Source: Cyanobacteriota bacterium (GTDB taxonomy: Bacteria > Acidobacteriota > Vicinamibacteria > Vicinamibacterales > UBA2999). Taken from it: DNA of 33,119 nucleotides. How positions within the stretch are numbered: the first letter of the stretch is position 1; each line of letters starts with the position of its first letter. The stretch spans positions 1 through 33,119 of the forward strand of contig JAIEMQ010000073.1 of the NCBI GenBank assembly GCA_019752015.1, read 5' to 3'. Below are positions 15,685 through 25,827 of the stretch, piece after piece. The position numbers and the translations under genes are program-made. The notes beneath the pieces were generated by a model that saw nothing but the letters and a program-made list of their open reading frames with translations, was not told the origin of the DNA and ran no database searches.

Positions 15685-15960
15685 TCGTAGCAGCTGAACT
15701 TGTTAAAAGCGCCGAACAACAGAAGCGCGGCGGGCTATTTCAGAAAACAGCGCACGCCGCAGCCAAAGTGTCCTAAAGAGTCATGCAAAGTATTGCCCGT
15801 AAAGGCCGTTCGGTCAAGCGCGAAAGAGTGAAGGGACGCTGATTGCACTGCAAAAATGGGCCCAAACAGAACATCAAGGCCCAGTGCGGGCTAAGAATGT
15901 TGACTAACTGTTGTCTCTAAACGGTTTATGTTGTGTATTAAAGACGTCCAATCGATCGTT
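15685..15960. other. AT-richer intergenic region with dyads, upstream of the giant gene
   Basis: This 276-bp gap has no supportable gene and is visibly less GC-rich than its surroundings. It contains TGGGCCCA at about 15857-15864. A nested dyad lies at about 15870-15902, with outer arms AACAT/ATGTT and inner arms GCCC/GGGC. A sigma-70-like promoter candidate for the minus strand is annotated separately. The nested dyad could be a 3' hairpin of the lipoprotein gene ending at 15961 or an operator for the giant gene. Confidence 0.5.
15789..15817 (-). promoter_or_regulatory. Sigma-70-like promoter candidate for the giant Ig-repeat gene
   Basis: On the minus strand, TTGACC (15817-15812; 5 of 6 to consensus) and AATACT (15794-15789; 4 of 6) are separated by exactly 17 bp. 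Transcription would start near 15782, giving a leader of about 100 nt before ATG 15684. Confidence 0.4.
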
Positions 15961-16362
15961 CTACGGCTCCATCACGACGAACGCGGCGCGGCCAGAATCG
16001 GCGATTACGCGGCCGCCTTTGAGGCCGACGATTCGCCAGAAGTACGTGCCCGGCTCGATGCGCACCTCTTTCGGCCACGGCACCGAGGTCGTCTTGATGC
16101 CTTCCTGATCGAAGAGGGGGATCTCGATTTCGTTTTCCACGCTGACCGCGTAGCTGTCGACGCCCGCGGCCTCCGTCCATTCGAGCTTTGTCGGCAAGGG
16201 GCCGACGAAGTCGCGACGCGGCGTGACGTGCTCGATGCGGATGTTCTGGATCAGCGCCACCTCGGCCGCCGGCGCGGCTGGCTCGGGCGCGGTCTCGCGC
16301 GGCGCGCACGCGAGGCTGATCAACGCGAACAGCAAGATTAAATCAGAGCGGAATATTGCCAT
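15961..16362 (-). CDS. Small lipoprotein with Fn3-like domain
   Basis: The 133-residue protein begins with a lipoprotein signal ending LISLACA (lipobox Cys19), then a Pro/Ala/Glu linker. One beta-sandwich domain follows, whose [21 protein letters not shown] and [13 protein letters not shown] segments read as fibronectin-III-like. It is likely anchored in the outer or inner membrane facing the periplasm. ATG 16362 overlaps the end of the carboxyltransferase gene by 20 bp, which suggests it is the last gene of the hslV-to-lipoprotein operon. No specific function is recognised. Confidence 0.75.
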   Translation of the reverse strand: MAIFRSDLILLFALISLACAPRETAPEPAAPAAEVALIQNIRIEHVTPRRDFVGPLPTKLEWTEAAGVDSYAVSVENEIEIPLFDQEGIKTTSVPWPKEVRIEPGTYFWRIVGLKGGRVIADSGRAAFVVMEP

Positions 16363-17884
16363 GCTTCTTCGGTGGGTTCTTGTCGCGTTTGTGGTCGAGC
16401 GTCGCGAGCGCCTGCACGAGCTTGCCGCGCGTCGCGCGCGGCAAAATCACTTCGTCCACGTAGCCGCGCTCGGCCGCGACATACGGGCTGGCGAACCGCT
16501 CGCGGAACTCGGCGATCTTTTCGGCGCGCATCGCCGCGGGATCGGCGGCCTTCTCGATGTCGCGGCGATAGAGAATATTGACCGCGCCCTCGGCGCCCAT
16601 CACCGCGATCTCGGCGCTCGGCCAGGCGTAGTTGAAGTCGGTGCGGATGTGCTTGCTGGCCATGACGCAGTAGGCGCCGCCGTAAGCCTTACGGGTGATC
16701 ACCGTGATCTTCGGCACGGTGGCTTCCGCGAATGCATAGAGCAGCTTCGCGCCGTGGCGGATGATGCCGCCGTATTCCTGCACCGTGCCGGGGAGAAATC
16801 CAGGCACATCCTCGAACGTGACGAGCGGAATGCTGAACGCATCGCAAAAGCGGACGAAGCGCGCGCCTTTCACCGAGGCGTTGATGTCGAGCGTGCCGGC
16901 GAGGTACGCAGGCTGATTGGCGACAATCCCGACCGGACGGCCGCCGAGGCGCGCGAAGCCGACGATGATGTTCCGCGCGTAATGCTGCTGGACCTCGAGG
17001 AAATAGCCTTCGTCGGCGATCGTATGAATCAGGTCCAGCATGTCGTAGGGCTGGTTCGGCGACGCCGGCACGAGCGTATCGAGGCTGTCGTCTTCGCGGT
17101 CGAGCGGATCGGCGGTCGGCGTGCGCGGCGGATCGTCGAGGTTGTTGTCGGGCATGAACGACAGCAGCTCGCGGATCAGCGCAATGCACTCGGCGTCGTT
17201 CTCGACGGCAAAGTGCGCCACGCCGCTCTTTTCGTTGTGTGTCATCGCGCCGCCGAGATCTTCCATCGACACGTCTTCATGGGTGACGGTCTTGATGACG
17301 TCGGGCCCGGTGATGAACATGTAGCTCGACTGCTTCACCATCACGATGAAGTCGGTGATCGCCGGCGAGTACACCGCGCCGCCGGCGCAGGGCCCCATGA
17401 TCGCGGAGATCTGCGGCACCACTCCCGACGCCAGCGTATTGCGAAGAAAAATATCGGAGTAGCCGCCGAGCGAGACCACGCCTTCCTGGATGCGCGCGCC
17501 GCCTGAATCGTTCAATCCGACGATCGGCGCGCCGTTGCGCGTCGCCATGTCCATCACCTTGCAGATCTTCGCCGCGTTGGTCTCGGAGAGCGAGCCGCCG
17601 AACACCGTGAAGTCCTGCGCGAAGGCGTAGACGACACGGCCGTGGATGCGGCCATGGCCGCTGACGACGCCGTCGCCGGGGATGATCTGCTGATCCATCC
17701 CGAAGTCCTGGCAACGGTGCGTCACGAGCTTGTCGACCTCCTCGAACGTGCCGGCGTCGAACAGCCGCGTCATGCGCTCGCGCGCGGTCAGCTTGCCCTG
17801 CGCGTGCTGCTTCTTCAGGCGCTCCTCGCCGCCGCCAAGCTCGGCGAGCCGCTCACGCTCCTTGAGCCGTTCGATCGGATCCAT
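16343..17884 (-). CDS. pccB: Acyl-CoA carboxyltransferase beta subunit (propionyl/methylmalonyl-CoA type)
   Basis: At 513 residues this is the usual PccB/MmdA length. It contains the two crotonase-fold carboxyltransferase halves: the acyl-CoA-side motifs [20 protein letters not shown] and [27 protein letters not shown], and the carboxybiotin-side [50 protein letters not shown]. It transfers CO2 from carboxybiotin to propionyl-CoA or a related acyl-CoA in branched-chain amino acid, odd-chain fatty acid and propionate catabolism. The biotin carboxylase/carrier subunit is not in the window. The start ATG 17884 forms TGATG with the preceding gene's stop, so translation is coupled; the longer open frame is out-of-frame noise. 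PccB, MmdA and AccD-like members cannot be fully separated by reading alone. Confidence 0.9.
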   Translation of the reverse strand: MDPIERLKERERLAELGGGEERLKKQHAQGKLTARERMTRLFDAGTFEEVDKLVTHRCQDFGMDQQIIPGDGVVSGHGRIHGRVVYAFAQDFTVFGGSLSETNAAKICKVMDMATRNGAPIVGLNDSGGARIQEGVVSLGGYSDIFLRNTLASGVVPQISAIMGPCAGGAVYSPAITDFIVMVKQSSYMFITGPDVIKTVTHEDVSMEDLGGAMTHNEKSGVAHFAVENDAECIALIRELLSFMPDNNLDDPPRTPTADPLDREDDSLDTLVPASPNQPYDMLDLIHTIADEGYFLEVQQHYARNIIVGFARLGGRPVGIVANQPAYLAGTLDINASVKGARFVRFCDAFSIPLVTFEDVPGFLPGTVQEYGGIIRHGAKLLYAFAEATVPKITVITRKAYGGAYCVMASKHIRTDFNYAWPSAEIAVMGAEGAVNILYRRDIEKAADPAAMRAEKIAEFRERFASPYVAAERGYVDEVILPRATRGKLVQALATLDHKRDKNPPKKHGNIPL

Positions 17885-18642
17885 CAGCCGGCGACGCAGG
17901 GATTCGACAATGTGCCGACGCCTTCGACTTTGATCTCGATGCGATCGCCCGGCTTGAGCGTGCCCACCCCGGACGGCGTGCCGGTGGTGATCACGTCGCC
18001 AGGATTCAGCGTCATGAAGCGCGAGACGTGCTCGATGAGATACGGCACCGGGAAGATCAGCTCGCGCGTGTTGGAGTGGTGACGGCGCTCGCCGTTCACC
18101 CAGCCTTCGACATCGAGCGCGGATGTGTCGAGGCCGGCGGCAATGCATGGTCCGATCGGACAGAACGTGTCGAACCCCTTCGCCCGTGAATATTGCACGT
18201 CGCTCGCCTGCAGCTCGCGCGCCGTGACGTCGTTGAGGCAGGTAACCCCGAGCACGTAGTTCAACGCGTCCGCCGCCTTGACCTGCGACGCGCGCTTGCC
18301 GATCACGACCGCCATTTCGGCTTCATGCTCGATGCGGCCCGCCCACGACGGAATCCTGATTTCATCCTCCGGGCCAATCACGCTGCTCCGCGGCTTGAGG
18401 AACACCAGCGGCTCGGCGGGCAGTTTCTTGTTCATCTCCGCCGCGTGATCCTTGTAGTTCAAGCCGATGCACACGACGATCGACGGCATGACCGGCGCCT
18501 GGAACTTGTGCTCGCCGGCCGGGACCGGATCGCCGAGCTCATACTTTCCAAACAGCTCGCCCTTGAGCCAATGCAACTTGCGGTCGCGTTCAATGGCGGG
18601 CCGTCCGCCCATCCCCTGCTTGATCTTATAAATGCGATCCAT
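17884..18642 (-). CDS. Fumarylacetoacetate hydrolase (FAH) family protein
   Basis: The 252-residue protein has the FAH-family C-terminal domain: [15 protein letters not shown] (56-70), [27 protein letters not shown] with metal-binding E107/E109, [14 protein letters not shown] with D138, [12 protein letters not shown], and the closing [19 protein letters not shown]. Members are Mg2+-dependent hydrolases, decarboxylases or isomerases of diketo acids (fumarylpyruvate, oxaloacetate, HpcE-type substrates). The short length and the LNYxDHAxE motif point to the fumarylpyruvate hydrolase / oxaloacetate decarboxylase-like branch; the exact substrate is unknown. ATG 18642 has GAGGG upstream; GTG 18651 is a nearby alternative. 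The gene begins 5 bp after the Fn3 lipoprotein stop and overlaps pccB by one base. Confidence 0.87.
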   Translation of the reverse strand: MDRIYKIKQGMGGRPAIERDRKLHWLKGELFGKYELGDPVPAGEHKFQAPVMPSIVVCIGLNYKDHAAEMNKKLPAEPLVFLKPRSSVIGPEDEIRIPSWAGRIEHEAEMAVVIGKRASQVKAADALNYVLGVTCLNDVTARELQASDVQYSRAKGFDTFCPIGPCIAAGLDTSALDVEGWVNGERRHHSNTRELIFPVPYLIEHVSRFMTLNPGDVITTGTPSGVGTLKPGDRIEIKVEGVGTLSNPCVAG

Positions 18643-18647
18643 GTCCC

Positions 18648-19981
18648 TCACTGGCGCGCCGTCTCTTCGGCACGATTTGATTGCGGACTGCGATTGCCGG
18701 CGCGATCGACCGCGACGACGGCATAAACATAACGAGTGCCGGCACGAACCGATTCGTCACGATATGACGTCACGGTCACGGGCTCCGGCGTAACCGGCTG
18801 AAGTGTGTCACCTGGCGCTTCGCCGCGCAACACAACGTAGCCGGCCAGATCGGCTTCGCCGTTGGCGTCCCAGATCAGATTGATCACCCCGGCGCCGGCA
18901 ATGGCGGCGAGCGAGCGCGGCGCGGCCGGCGCGAAGGTGTCTTTCGGCGTGATGCAGGTGCGGGGCGATGCGGGTCCGATCACCGACGCCCCGGACACCA
19001 CGTCCACGGGACGCACCTCGAAACACCGCTCGGTACCGAACGTCACACCCTTGAGCACGAACTCGGCACCGGCGATTGGCGCGGCGGTCAGCGCCGGCGG
19101 CACTTTGATGGCGTAAGGATCGTCCGCGACTGGTGTTGGTAATGGGGTGACGTCGTAGACGTGATACGTCGTCGCCTCGCTGTTGAAGCCCAGCGACTTT
19201 GCCGTCAGCGGCGCCAGCAGCTTCGGTGTGGTGTTCGACGGCGACGTGCCGGCTCCGACGGGTGGCTTCATCGAAGGCGGCAACAGGAACGTGGCCGTGC
19301 GCGCATCGGCCGGGGGCGTCCATGAGATCGTCAACTCCGTCGCGGTGTTGGTGATCGACGGCGCGCCCGGCGCCGAGCTACCCCCCTCGAGCGGCACCGA
19401 AACCGGCGTCGACGGCGCGCTGTCGCGGCCGCGCGGGCTTTTTGCAATGACGAAGTAATGACGCCGCGGCAATTCGGTCGGCGCCGGCGCGACGAGCGGA
19501 CCGAACGGCTCGCGCGGCTCTTCGGGCGTCGCCGCGTTCACCGGCTTTTCAACAGGCAGCTCCACCGCGACACGCGTTTCAGGCGTCAGCGTTTCCTTCA
19601 CCGCAACGGTGGTGCCTCGATCGACACCGGGAGGCAGTGGCAATGGTGGTGGAGGCGATCCGTTCGCCGGGACTGGTGGCACTGGAAGGATGGGCCGCAC
19701 CGGCAGCGTCGCGATCAGCGTGGCGACGTCGCGCTGCTCGTCGGTGGCAGGCGGCTTCGCGGACGTGACGGCGTAGATCTCGACGGCGCCGATATCGGCC
19801 GGCTGCTGTCCGTCGGCATTCGTTTCCGGGACCTTGAACGTGAGATAAACATCGTTGCCGATGCGCTGCGGCGTGACGGCGGTCACCAGTGCCGGCACGC
19901 GCACGAACGGCGCGAGCGGAGGTCCTTTCCTGCCACAGCCTACGCCGGCGGCGATGATCGCCAGCACATATAGCGGTCGCA

Positions 19982-19982
<1 letters not shown>
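18648..19982 (-). CDS. Proline-rich lipoprotein with Fn3-like domains
   Basis: The 444-residue protein starts with a lipobox signal (IIAAGVGC, Cys16) followed by GRKGPPLAP, the residue pattern seen just after the lipidated Cys in LptM/YifL-like lipoproteins. The similarity ends there, since LptM is only about 60-70 residues. A beta domain (about 30-95) contains VYLTFKVP; a Pro-rich stretch (about 98-118) follows, then a large Fn3-like region with SITNTATELTISWTPP, and a final Fn3 domain (about 350-440) with LIWDANGEADLAGYVVLRGE and YVYAVVAVDRAGNRSP. Probably an envelope-anchored scaffold. Its ATG overlaps the hslU stop (TGATG). No enzymatic motif is seen. Confidence 0.8.
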
Positions 19983-21357
<1,375 letters not shown>

Positions 21358-21358
<1 letters not shown>

Positions 21359-21894
21359 CACAGTTCTTCGATCGTCAAATTGGCGTTGGTGTAAATGCAG
21401 ATCTCGGAGGCGATCGTCATCGCGTGCTGCGCGATCTCGCGCGGCGAGAGCGCGGTGTGACGCGACAGCGCCTGGGCCGCGGCCTGCGCGAACGGGCCGC
21501 CCGAGCCAATGCCGATGATGCCGTCATCAGGCTCGATCAGATCGCCGGTGCCCGACAGCAGGAACATCGATCGCTTGTCGAGGACGACCAGCATGGCTTC
21601 GAGACGCCGCAGCGCGCGATCGGTGCGCCAGTCCTTGGCGAGCTCGACCGCCGAGCGCTCGAGATTGCCGCGATACTGCTCCAGCTTCGATTCGAACCGC
21701 GCGAACAGCGCAAACGAATCCGCCGCGGATCCCGCGAAGCCGGCGAGGATGTTGTCGTTGTACAGGCGCCGGATCTTGCGCGCCCCCTGCTTGACCACCG
21801 TGTTGCCAAGGGTCACCTGGCCGTCGCCGGCCAGCACCGCGCGATCGTCCCGGCGTACGGCCAGGATGGTGGTCGCGTGGAACGTGGAGTCCAT
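21358..21894 (-). CDS. hslV: ATP-dependent protease proteolytic subunit HslV
   Basis: The protein is an N-terminal-nucleophile threonine peptidase. Cleavage of a short propeptide exposes the Thr of [25 protein letters not shown]; later landmarks are [59 protein letters not shown] and the C-terminal [16 protein letters not shown]. Two hexameric rings form the degradation chamber capped by HslU. ATG 21894 gives a 7-residue propeptide; ATG 21912 in the same frame would give 13, and neither has a strong ribosome binding site. It is the first gene of the minus-strand operon and diverges from the PEGA-domain gene. Confidence 0.96.
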
Positions 21895-21977
21895 CCCCGT
21901 AGTGTGTCTCATGCCTGCCGCTGTGTGCTAGTCTGGACATACCAACGCCGCGTTGCCAGCGCCCCGTAGGAGTACGT

Positions 21978-22883
21978 ATGACTCTCCGTGTCGTTGCGAT
22001 TCCCCTCTTCGCGGCGATCTGCCTTGCCTCACCAGTCCTTTCGAGCGGCGAACAAGCAAAGAAAGGCCGTGGCTACAGTCCGCGCGGAGGCGGCGGTGGC
22101 GAGACCGCGACGCGATCGGGCGGCGGCGATTCCAATCGCGGCAGCGGCACCAGCAGCCGCCGCAGCGGCGATGGCGCTCGCACCGCCAGCACCAACAATC
22201 GTCCTTCCGAGCGCCGCGCCAGCCGGCCCGCCGAGCCTCGTCCCACGAGCGATCGCACGGTCGCCGGGGAACGCTACGCGGTGCCACGCAACAGCGGCGC
22301 CATCGTCAACACCGCGCCGCGCAATGCGACGCGGCGCGACGTCCGCGGGAATGACGATCGCAACGCGTACTACCGCGTCGTTCGCAACGACTGGCCGCGC
22401 ATCAACGTCAACATCGGCGGCCGCGGTCACTACGCCCCGGTGCACTACGACTACTGGGCCCGCCGCTATTACCGTTGGAGCCCGATCGGCTACGCGCCGT
22501 GGTCGCTGATCTACGGATCGATCGGCTTTCCGAACTACGGCTTCTACGGCGGCATCGGCCCGAGCCCGTTCTACTACGGCTACAACGGCTCTGGATATAA
22601 CTACGGCTCACCGTACGGGGGCGGGTATCCGGCCTACGCGTATCCGCATATCGCCGGCAGTGTGCGCTTGAAGATCCGGCCGCGCGACGCGCAGGTCTTC
22701 GTGGACGGTTACTACGCGGGGCTCGTCGACGACTTCGACGGCGTGTTCCAGTCGTTGAAGCTCGAAGCCGGCGGACACAAAATCGAAATCCGCATGCCCG
22801 GCTTTGAAGATCTCACGATCGACGTGAGCGTGCAGCCGGGACGCACGATTACGCTGGAAGAGTTCCTCCAGCCGCGACCGTAG
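21978..22883 (+). CDS. Secreted PEGA-domain protein with Gly/Tyr-rich middle
   Basis: The 301-residue protein starts at ATG 21978 with TAGGAG seven bases upstream. A signal peptide (about 1-24) leads into a basic, Ser/Gly/Arg-rich disordered segment (about 26-110), a Tyr-rich middle (about 125-215, repeated YG, YY, GYNYGSPYGGGYP) and a C-terminal PEGA domain (about 220-300). PEGA domains are small surface-layer-type beta folds; the segment SVRLKIRPRDAQVFVDGYYAGLVDDFDG and EAGGHKIEIRMPGFEDLTIDVSVQPGRTITLEE are diagnostic. Located in the envelope or exterior. A Gly/Tyr-rich tract of this kind may self-associate (inference). It stands alone, divergent from hslV and convergent with the permease 18 bp downstream. 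Confidence 0.82.
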   Translation: MTLRVVAIPLFAAICLASPVLSSGEQAKKGRGYSPRGGGGGETATRSGGGDSNRGSGTSSRRSGDGARTASTNNRPSERRASRPAEPRPTSDRTVAGERYAVPRNSGAIVNTAPRNATRRDVRGNDDRNAYYRVVRNDWPRINVNIGGRGHYAPVHYDYWARRYYRWSPIGYAPWSLIYGSIGFPNYGFYGGIGPSPFYYGYNGSGYNYGSPYGGGYPAYAYPHIAGSVRLKIRPRDAQVFVDGYYAGLVDDFDGVFQSLKLEAGGHKIEIRMPGFEDLTIDVSVQPGRTITLEEFLQPRP

Positions 22884-22901
22884 GAAGTGCAGAGTTGACT
22901 C

Positions 22902-24302
22902 TTAACTCTTCTTCTTCGCCGCGAAGAAGAAGTAGACCGGCAAGCCCAGCGCGATGACCAGGAGTCCCCACCCCGACGGGCCGACCGGCTGCCCGTTCAT
23001 CGTCGTTTTGACGAGATCGGTGTAGAGCGCGTTCGCAAGGATGACGAAGCAGGCGGCGCAGAAGATCGCGGGCGCAACCGGATAGCCGATCGCCTTGAAC
23101 GGACGCGGTGCATTCGGCTCGCGCCGCCGCAGCACGAACAGCGCGAACACCGCGATGCCGAGGAACAGCGTGATCGAGAACCCGGTGTAGGTGGCCAGCG
23201 CGTTGCCGCTGCCGCTCAGGATCAGGAGCGAGACCCAGATCGTCTGCGCGATGATCGAGAACGCCGGAGTCTTGTAGGCGGGATGCACCTTCGAAGCCGC
23301 GTCGAGAAACACACCGTCGCGCGCCATCGCAAAATAGACGCGCGGTCCGGCAAACGTCATCGCGCTGTTGCTGGCCATCAGGCTGACGATCGACACGATG
23401 CCCATCACGTGACCCGCGCCCGAGCCGAGCAGCCGATCGGCGACGACGTCCAGCACGCTGCCCTGCAATGCCGCCAGCTCGGTAATCGAAAACACAAACA
23501 GATAGAGCAGGTTGATCCCGAAATACACCGCGATCACCGCCAGCGTGCCGATCGCCAGCGAGCGAGGCAGGTTGCGGCCCGGCTCGCGGATTTCTTCGGC
23601 CACGTAGGCCGAGGCGTTCCATCCCGAATACGCCAGCATCACCGGGATGAACGCGAAGAGCCAGTTGGTGGCGGTCACGCCGCCGCCCGTCGTCGTGACG
23701 TTCGACAACGCGCCGGTGCCGAACGCGAAACCCGCCAGCACGAACAGCATGAAGGCGGTGATCTTCGCCGCGGCGAGAATGTTCATCGTCACGCGTCCGG
23801 GACCAACACCGATGATGTGGACAATCGCCAGCAGCCAGATCGATGCGAGCGCCACCAGCGTGTGCGTGGAAAATACCAGCGGCAGGTACGGCAGCGTGAT
23901 GGTGAAGAGCGGCGTCTGGTTGTCGACGCCCGGTATGAAGCGCGCGAGGTAGATCGGAATGAAGAAGCAGTTCGCCGCGATCGCGCCGGAAAAGCCGGCG
24001 ACGAACGATGTCCAGCCGGTCAGAAATGCGGCGACGCGGCCGTACGCCGCGTCGAGATAGACGTACTCGCCGCCCGCCTTCGGCCGCAGCGTCGCGAGCT
24101 CCGCGTAGGCCATGGCGCCGGCGAACGCCAGCGCGCCGCCAGCCACCCACAAGCCGAGATACAGCCACGGGTTCGGGACGAGGCCGGCCATGAACGGCGG
24201 CATGAACAGGATCGTGCCGCCAATGACGTTGGAGACGATGATCGCCGCGCCATCGAGCGGACCGAGGCGGCGATCGAGAGTGGACTGGGCCGGGCTCGAC
24301 AT
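22902..24302 (-). CDS. APC-family amino acid permease
   Basis: The 466-residue protein has about 12 hydrophobic segments. It opens with LGPLDGAAIIVSNVIGGTILFMPP, the discontinuous first helix of APC transporters (GGTIL matching the G-S/T-G unwound region). AGAMAYAELATLRPKAGGEYVYLDAAYG is the TM2-TM3 consensus and YSGWNASAYVAEEIREPGRNLPRSL the TM6 consensus. These resemble the LAT/basic and neutral amino acid branch. Likely an inner-membrane proton- or exchange-coupled amino acid transporter; the substrate is not determined. ATG 24302 starts 17 bp after the stop of the upstream lipoprotein gene on the same strand, so co-transcription is possible. The extreme C-terminus reads FFFAAKKKS and is encoded by a perfect hairpin. 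Confidence 0.9.
   Translation of the reverse strand: MSSPAQSTLDRRLGPLDGAAIIVSNVIGGTILFMPPFMAGLVPNPWLYLGLWVAGGALAFAGAMAYAELATLRPKAGGEYVYLDAAYGRVAAFLTGWTSFVAGFSGAIAANCFFIPIYLARFIPGVDNQTPLFTITLPYLPLVFSTHTLVALASIWLLAIVHIIGVGPGRVTMNILAAAKITAFMLFVLAGFAFGTGALSNVTTTGGGVTATNWLFAFIPVMLAYSGWNASAYVAEEIREPGRNLPRSLAIGTLAVIAVYFGINLLYLFVFSITELAALQGSVLDVVADRLLGSGAGHVMGIVSIVSLMASNSAMTFAGPRVYFAMARDGVFLDAASKVHPAYKTPAFSIIAQTIWVSLLILSGSGNALATYTGFSITLFLGIAVFALFVLRRREPNAPRPFKAIGYPVAPAIFCAACFVILANALYTDLVKTTMNGQPVGPSGWGLLVIALGLPVYFFFAAKKKS
22908..22932. terminator. Bidirectional hairpin between convergent genes
   Basis: A perfect 11-bp inverted repeat (22908-22918 with 22922-22932, arm CTTCTTCTTCG, 3-nt loop CCG) lies inside the last codons of the permease and 25 bp past the PEGA gene stop. 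A smaller dyad (AGAGTT 22891-22896 with AACTCT 22904-22909) precedes it. As RNA it folds from either strand, so it could end transcription or block read-through for the PEGA gene and reduce antisense into the permease. There is no classical T-tract. Confidence 0.4.
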
Positions 24303-24319
24303 CGCCCCGGATTATATTT

Positions 24320-24832
24320 CTAGCGCGTAGTCGATTGACGCTGAATCAGCTGACGCTCAATCGGATACTCGGCCAGCTTCGCCAGCACCTTCGATCCCTG
24401 CTTGAGATAGATCTCGACCTTGGCGTCAACGAACTGCGAGTTTTGCAGCATCTGCATGCGCGGCTGATCGCCGGTGTAGCCCAGCGTCGAGCGCATCACC
24501 AGCGTGTCGGTCTCGGCGCCCGCGGGCAGCGGCTTCTGGCGCGGAACCGCCCAGCCGAAATACTCGCCCCACATCTCCTGCTCGCCGACGCGGCGGAAGA
24601 TCGCGTTGATCTGGATCGAGCTGAGCTCCTTGCCGGACTTGTTGCGCAGCTTCATCGAGACGCTGGGCACCAGCTTGTTCTTGCCGCCCTCGACAATCCC
24701 GTCGTCGTACCAGCCGGTGACGACGTCGAGCGGCTCGAGTGACGCGACGGCATCAACAGAGGCGCCGCAGCTGATTGAGAACAGCGCCGCGAACGTGACG
24801 AGGCTGAACGCGGCAGCGCGAAGGCGAGTCAT
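24320..24832 (-). CDS. Lipoprotein of unknown function
   Basis: The 170-residue protein has a lipobox at FSISC (Cys22) after a hydrophobic signal. One beta-rich domain follows with a pattern of strands (VSMKLRNKSGKELSSIQINAIFRRVGEQEMWGEYFGWA, then KVEIYLKQGSKVLAKLAEYPIE) that resembles FxLYD-like or LEA-type immunoglobulin-like domains of envelope lipoproteins. That fold assignment is only suggestive. ATG 24832. It lies between the permease and a secreted-protein gene on the same strand, with a 51-bp gap upstream that holds a short heptad repeat. Confidence 0.75.
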   Translation of the reverse strand: MTRLRAAAFSLVTFAALFSISCGASVDAVASLEPLDVVTGWYDDGIVEGGKNKLVPSVSMKLRNKSGKELSSIQINAIFRRVGEQEMWGEYFGWAVPRQKPLPAGAETDTLVMRSTLGYTGDQPRMQMLQNSQFVDAKVEIYLKQGSKVLAKLAEYPIERQLIQRQSTTR

Positions 24833-24859
24833 ACGCCTGTCTTAGACACCGTTTGAAGC

Positions 24860-24894
24860 ATCTCGGATCTCAGATCTCGGATTTCAGAATTGGG
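24860..24894. repeat. Heptad tandem repeat spanning a stop codon
   Basis: Five consecutive 7-bp units are seen on the plus strand: ATCTCGG, ATCTCAG, ATCTCGG, ATTTCAG, AATTGGG. The last two are degenerate. The minus-strand gene's TGA (24886-24884) lies within the fourth unit, so the array begins in coding sequence and continues into the gap. Confidence 0.75.
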
Positions 24895-25816
24895 TGACCT
24901 GGACCCGCTTGCGGACCTCATCCCGATCGATACGGCCGGCGCGGTAGGCCTGCAGATCGCTGCCCTTGATCCGGTAGATCATCGTCACCACTTCCTCGAG
25001 CGGATCCTGCGGCGCGAGCGTATCGCGGCCCTCGTCATCGCGCGCCGCGACCGTCAGCCACTGCTCCGCCGGAATGTTCATCGGCGTGCTGTAGTCGATC
25101 ATCGCGTCCACGAGCGCGCGCGTCACGGCTTCGGTGTAAGCGCGATTCGGATCCTTCGCCCACACGCTGTCCGCGGGCGGCAGCGGGGCGGGCCGCGGCG
25201 TCGCGAGGCCGGTCGCCGCGGCGGCGCCGACCGCCGGGTTCGCTGACGATTCGGCTACGACCATGCCGGGCTGCATTTGCTGCGCGCGCTGGACGGCTTG
25301 CGCCGGCATCTGGCGTTCGAGCTGGCGGACGGATTTTTCGAGCGACGCGCGCGTCGCCGGATCGGTGATGCCCTGCATGTACTTGCGGATCTCGCTGACC
25401 GCCAGCTGGTTGGCGACGTCGTTCTGGTCGACCATGGTCTGCAGGACCCACGCCATGCTCTGGCGCATCATCGGCACGCGCACGTCGAAGAACACGCCGT
25501 AGCTGTCGAGATGCACGCCGCGGGCGCGCGCCTCGCCTTCGAGCATGAACACGCCGGGCATGACCTCGAGGATCTGGCGATTGAGCTGCTTGGCGCCGTA
25601 ATCGACCGCGCGCGCGAGCGCGCCTTCCATCACGTAGATGTGATGGCGCATTTCCGCCATGTTGATCGCCGGCGCGGGGGCCGGCGTCGCCGGCGGCGTC
25701 GTCTGCGCCTGAATCTGTTGCTCCGGCGCGGGTGGCGGCGCGGCGTCCTGCGCGGCAACGGGCGCCGCGACCGCAGTCGCGACCAGGACAATCGACGTGG
25801 TGATCAGCTTCTTCAT
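24884..25816 (-). CDS. Secreted protein of unknown function in the sigma/anti-sigma operon
   Basis: The 310-residue protein begins with a signal peptide (MKKLITTSIVLVATAVAAPVAAQ), then a Pro/Ala/Gln-rich linker to about residue 52. A helical, charged body follows: HHIYVMEGALARAVDYGAKQLNRQILEVMPGVFMLEGEARARGVHLDSYGVFFDVRVP, and later YTEAVTRALVDAMIDYSTPMNIPAEQWLTVAARDDEG. I have a general impression of such proteins following ECF sigma/anti-sigma pairs in Acidobacteriota but know no function. The start is ATG 25816, 11 bp after the anti-sigma stop; the open frame upstream is a shadow of the anti-sigma gene. It may be the periplasmic output or signal partner of the anti-sigma factor (inference). 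The stop codon lies inside a heptad repeat. Confidence 0.75.
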   Translation of the reverse strand: MKKLITTSIVLVATAVAAPVAAQDAAPPPAPEQQIQAQTTPPATPAPAPAINMAEMRHHIYVMEGALARAVDYGAKQLNRQILEVMPGVFMLEGEARARGVHLDSYGVFFDVRVPMMRQSMAWVLQTMVDQNDVANQLAVSEIRKYMQGITDPATRASLEKSVRQLERQMPAQAVQRAQQMQPGMVVAESSANPAVGAAAATGLATPRPAPLPPADSVWAKDPNRAYTEAVTRALVDAMIDYSTPMNIPAEQWLTVAARDDEGRDTLAPQDPLEEVVTMIYRIKGSDLQAYRAGRIDRDEVRKRVQVTQF

Positions 25817-25827
25817 GGAAGACGAAC

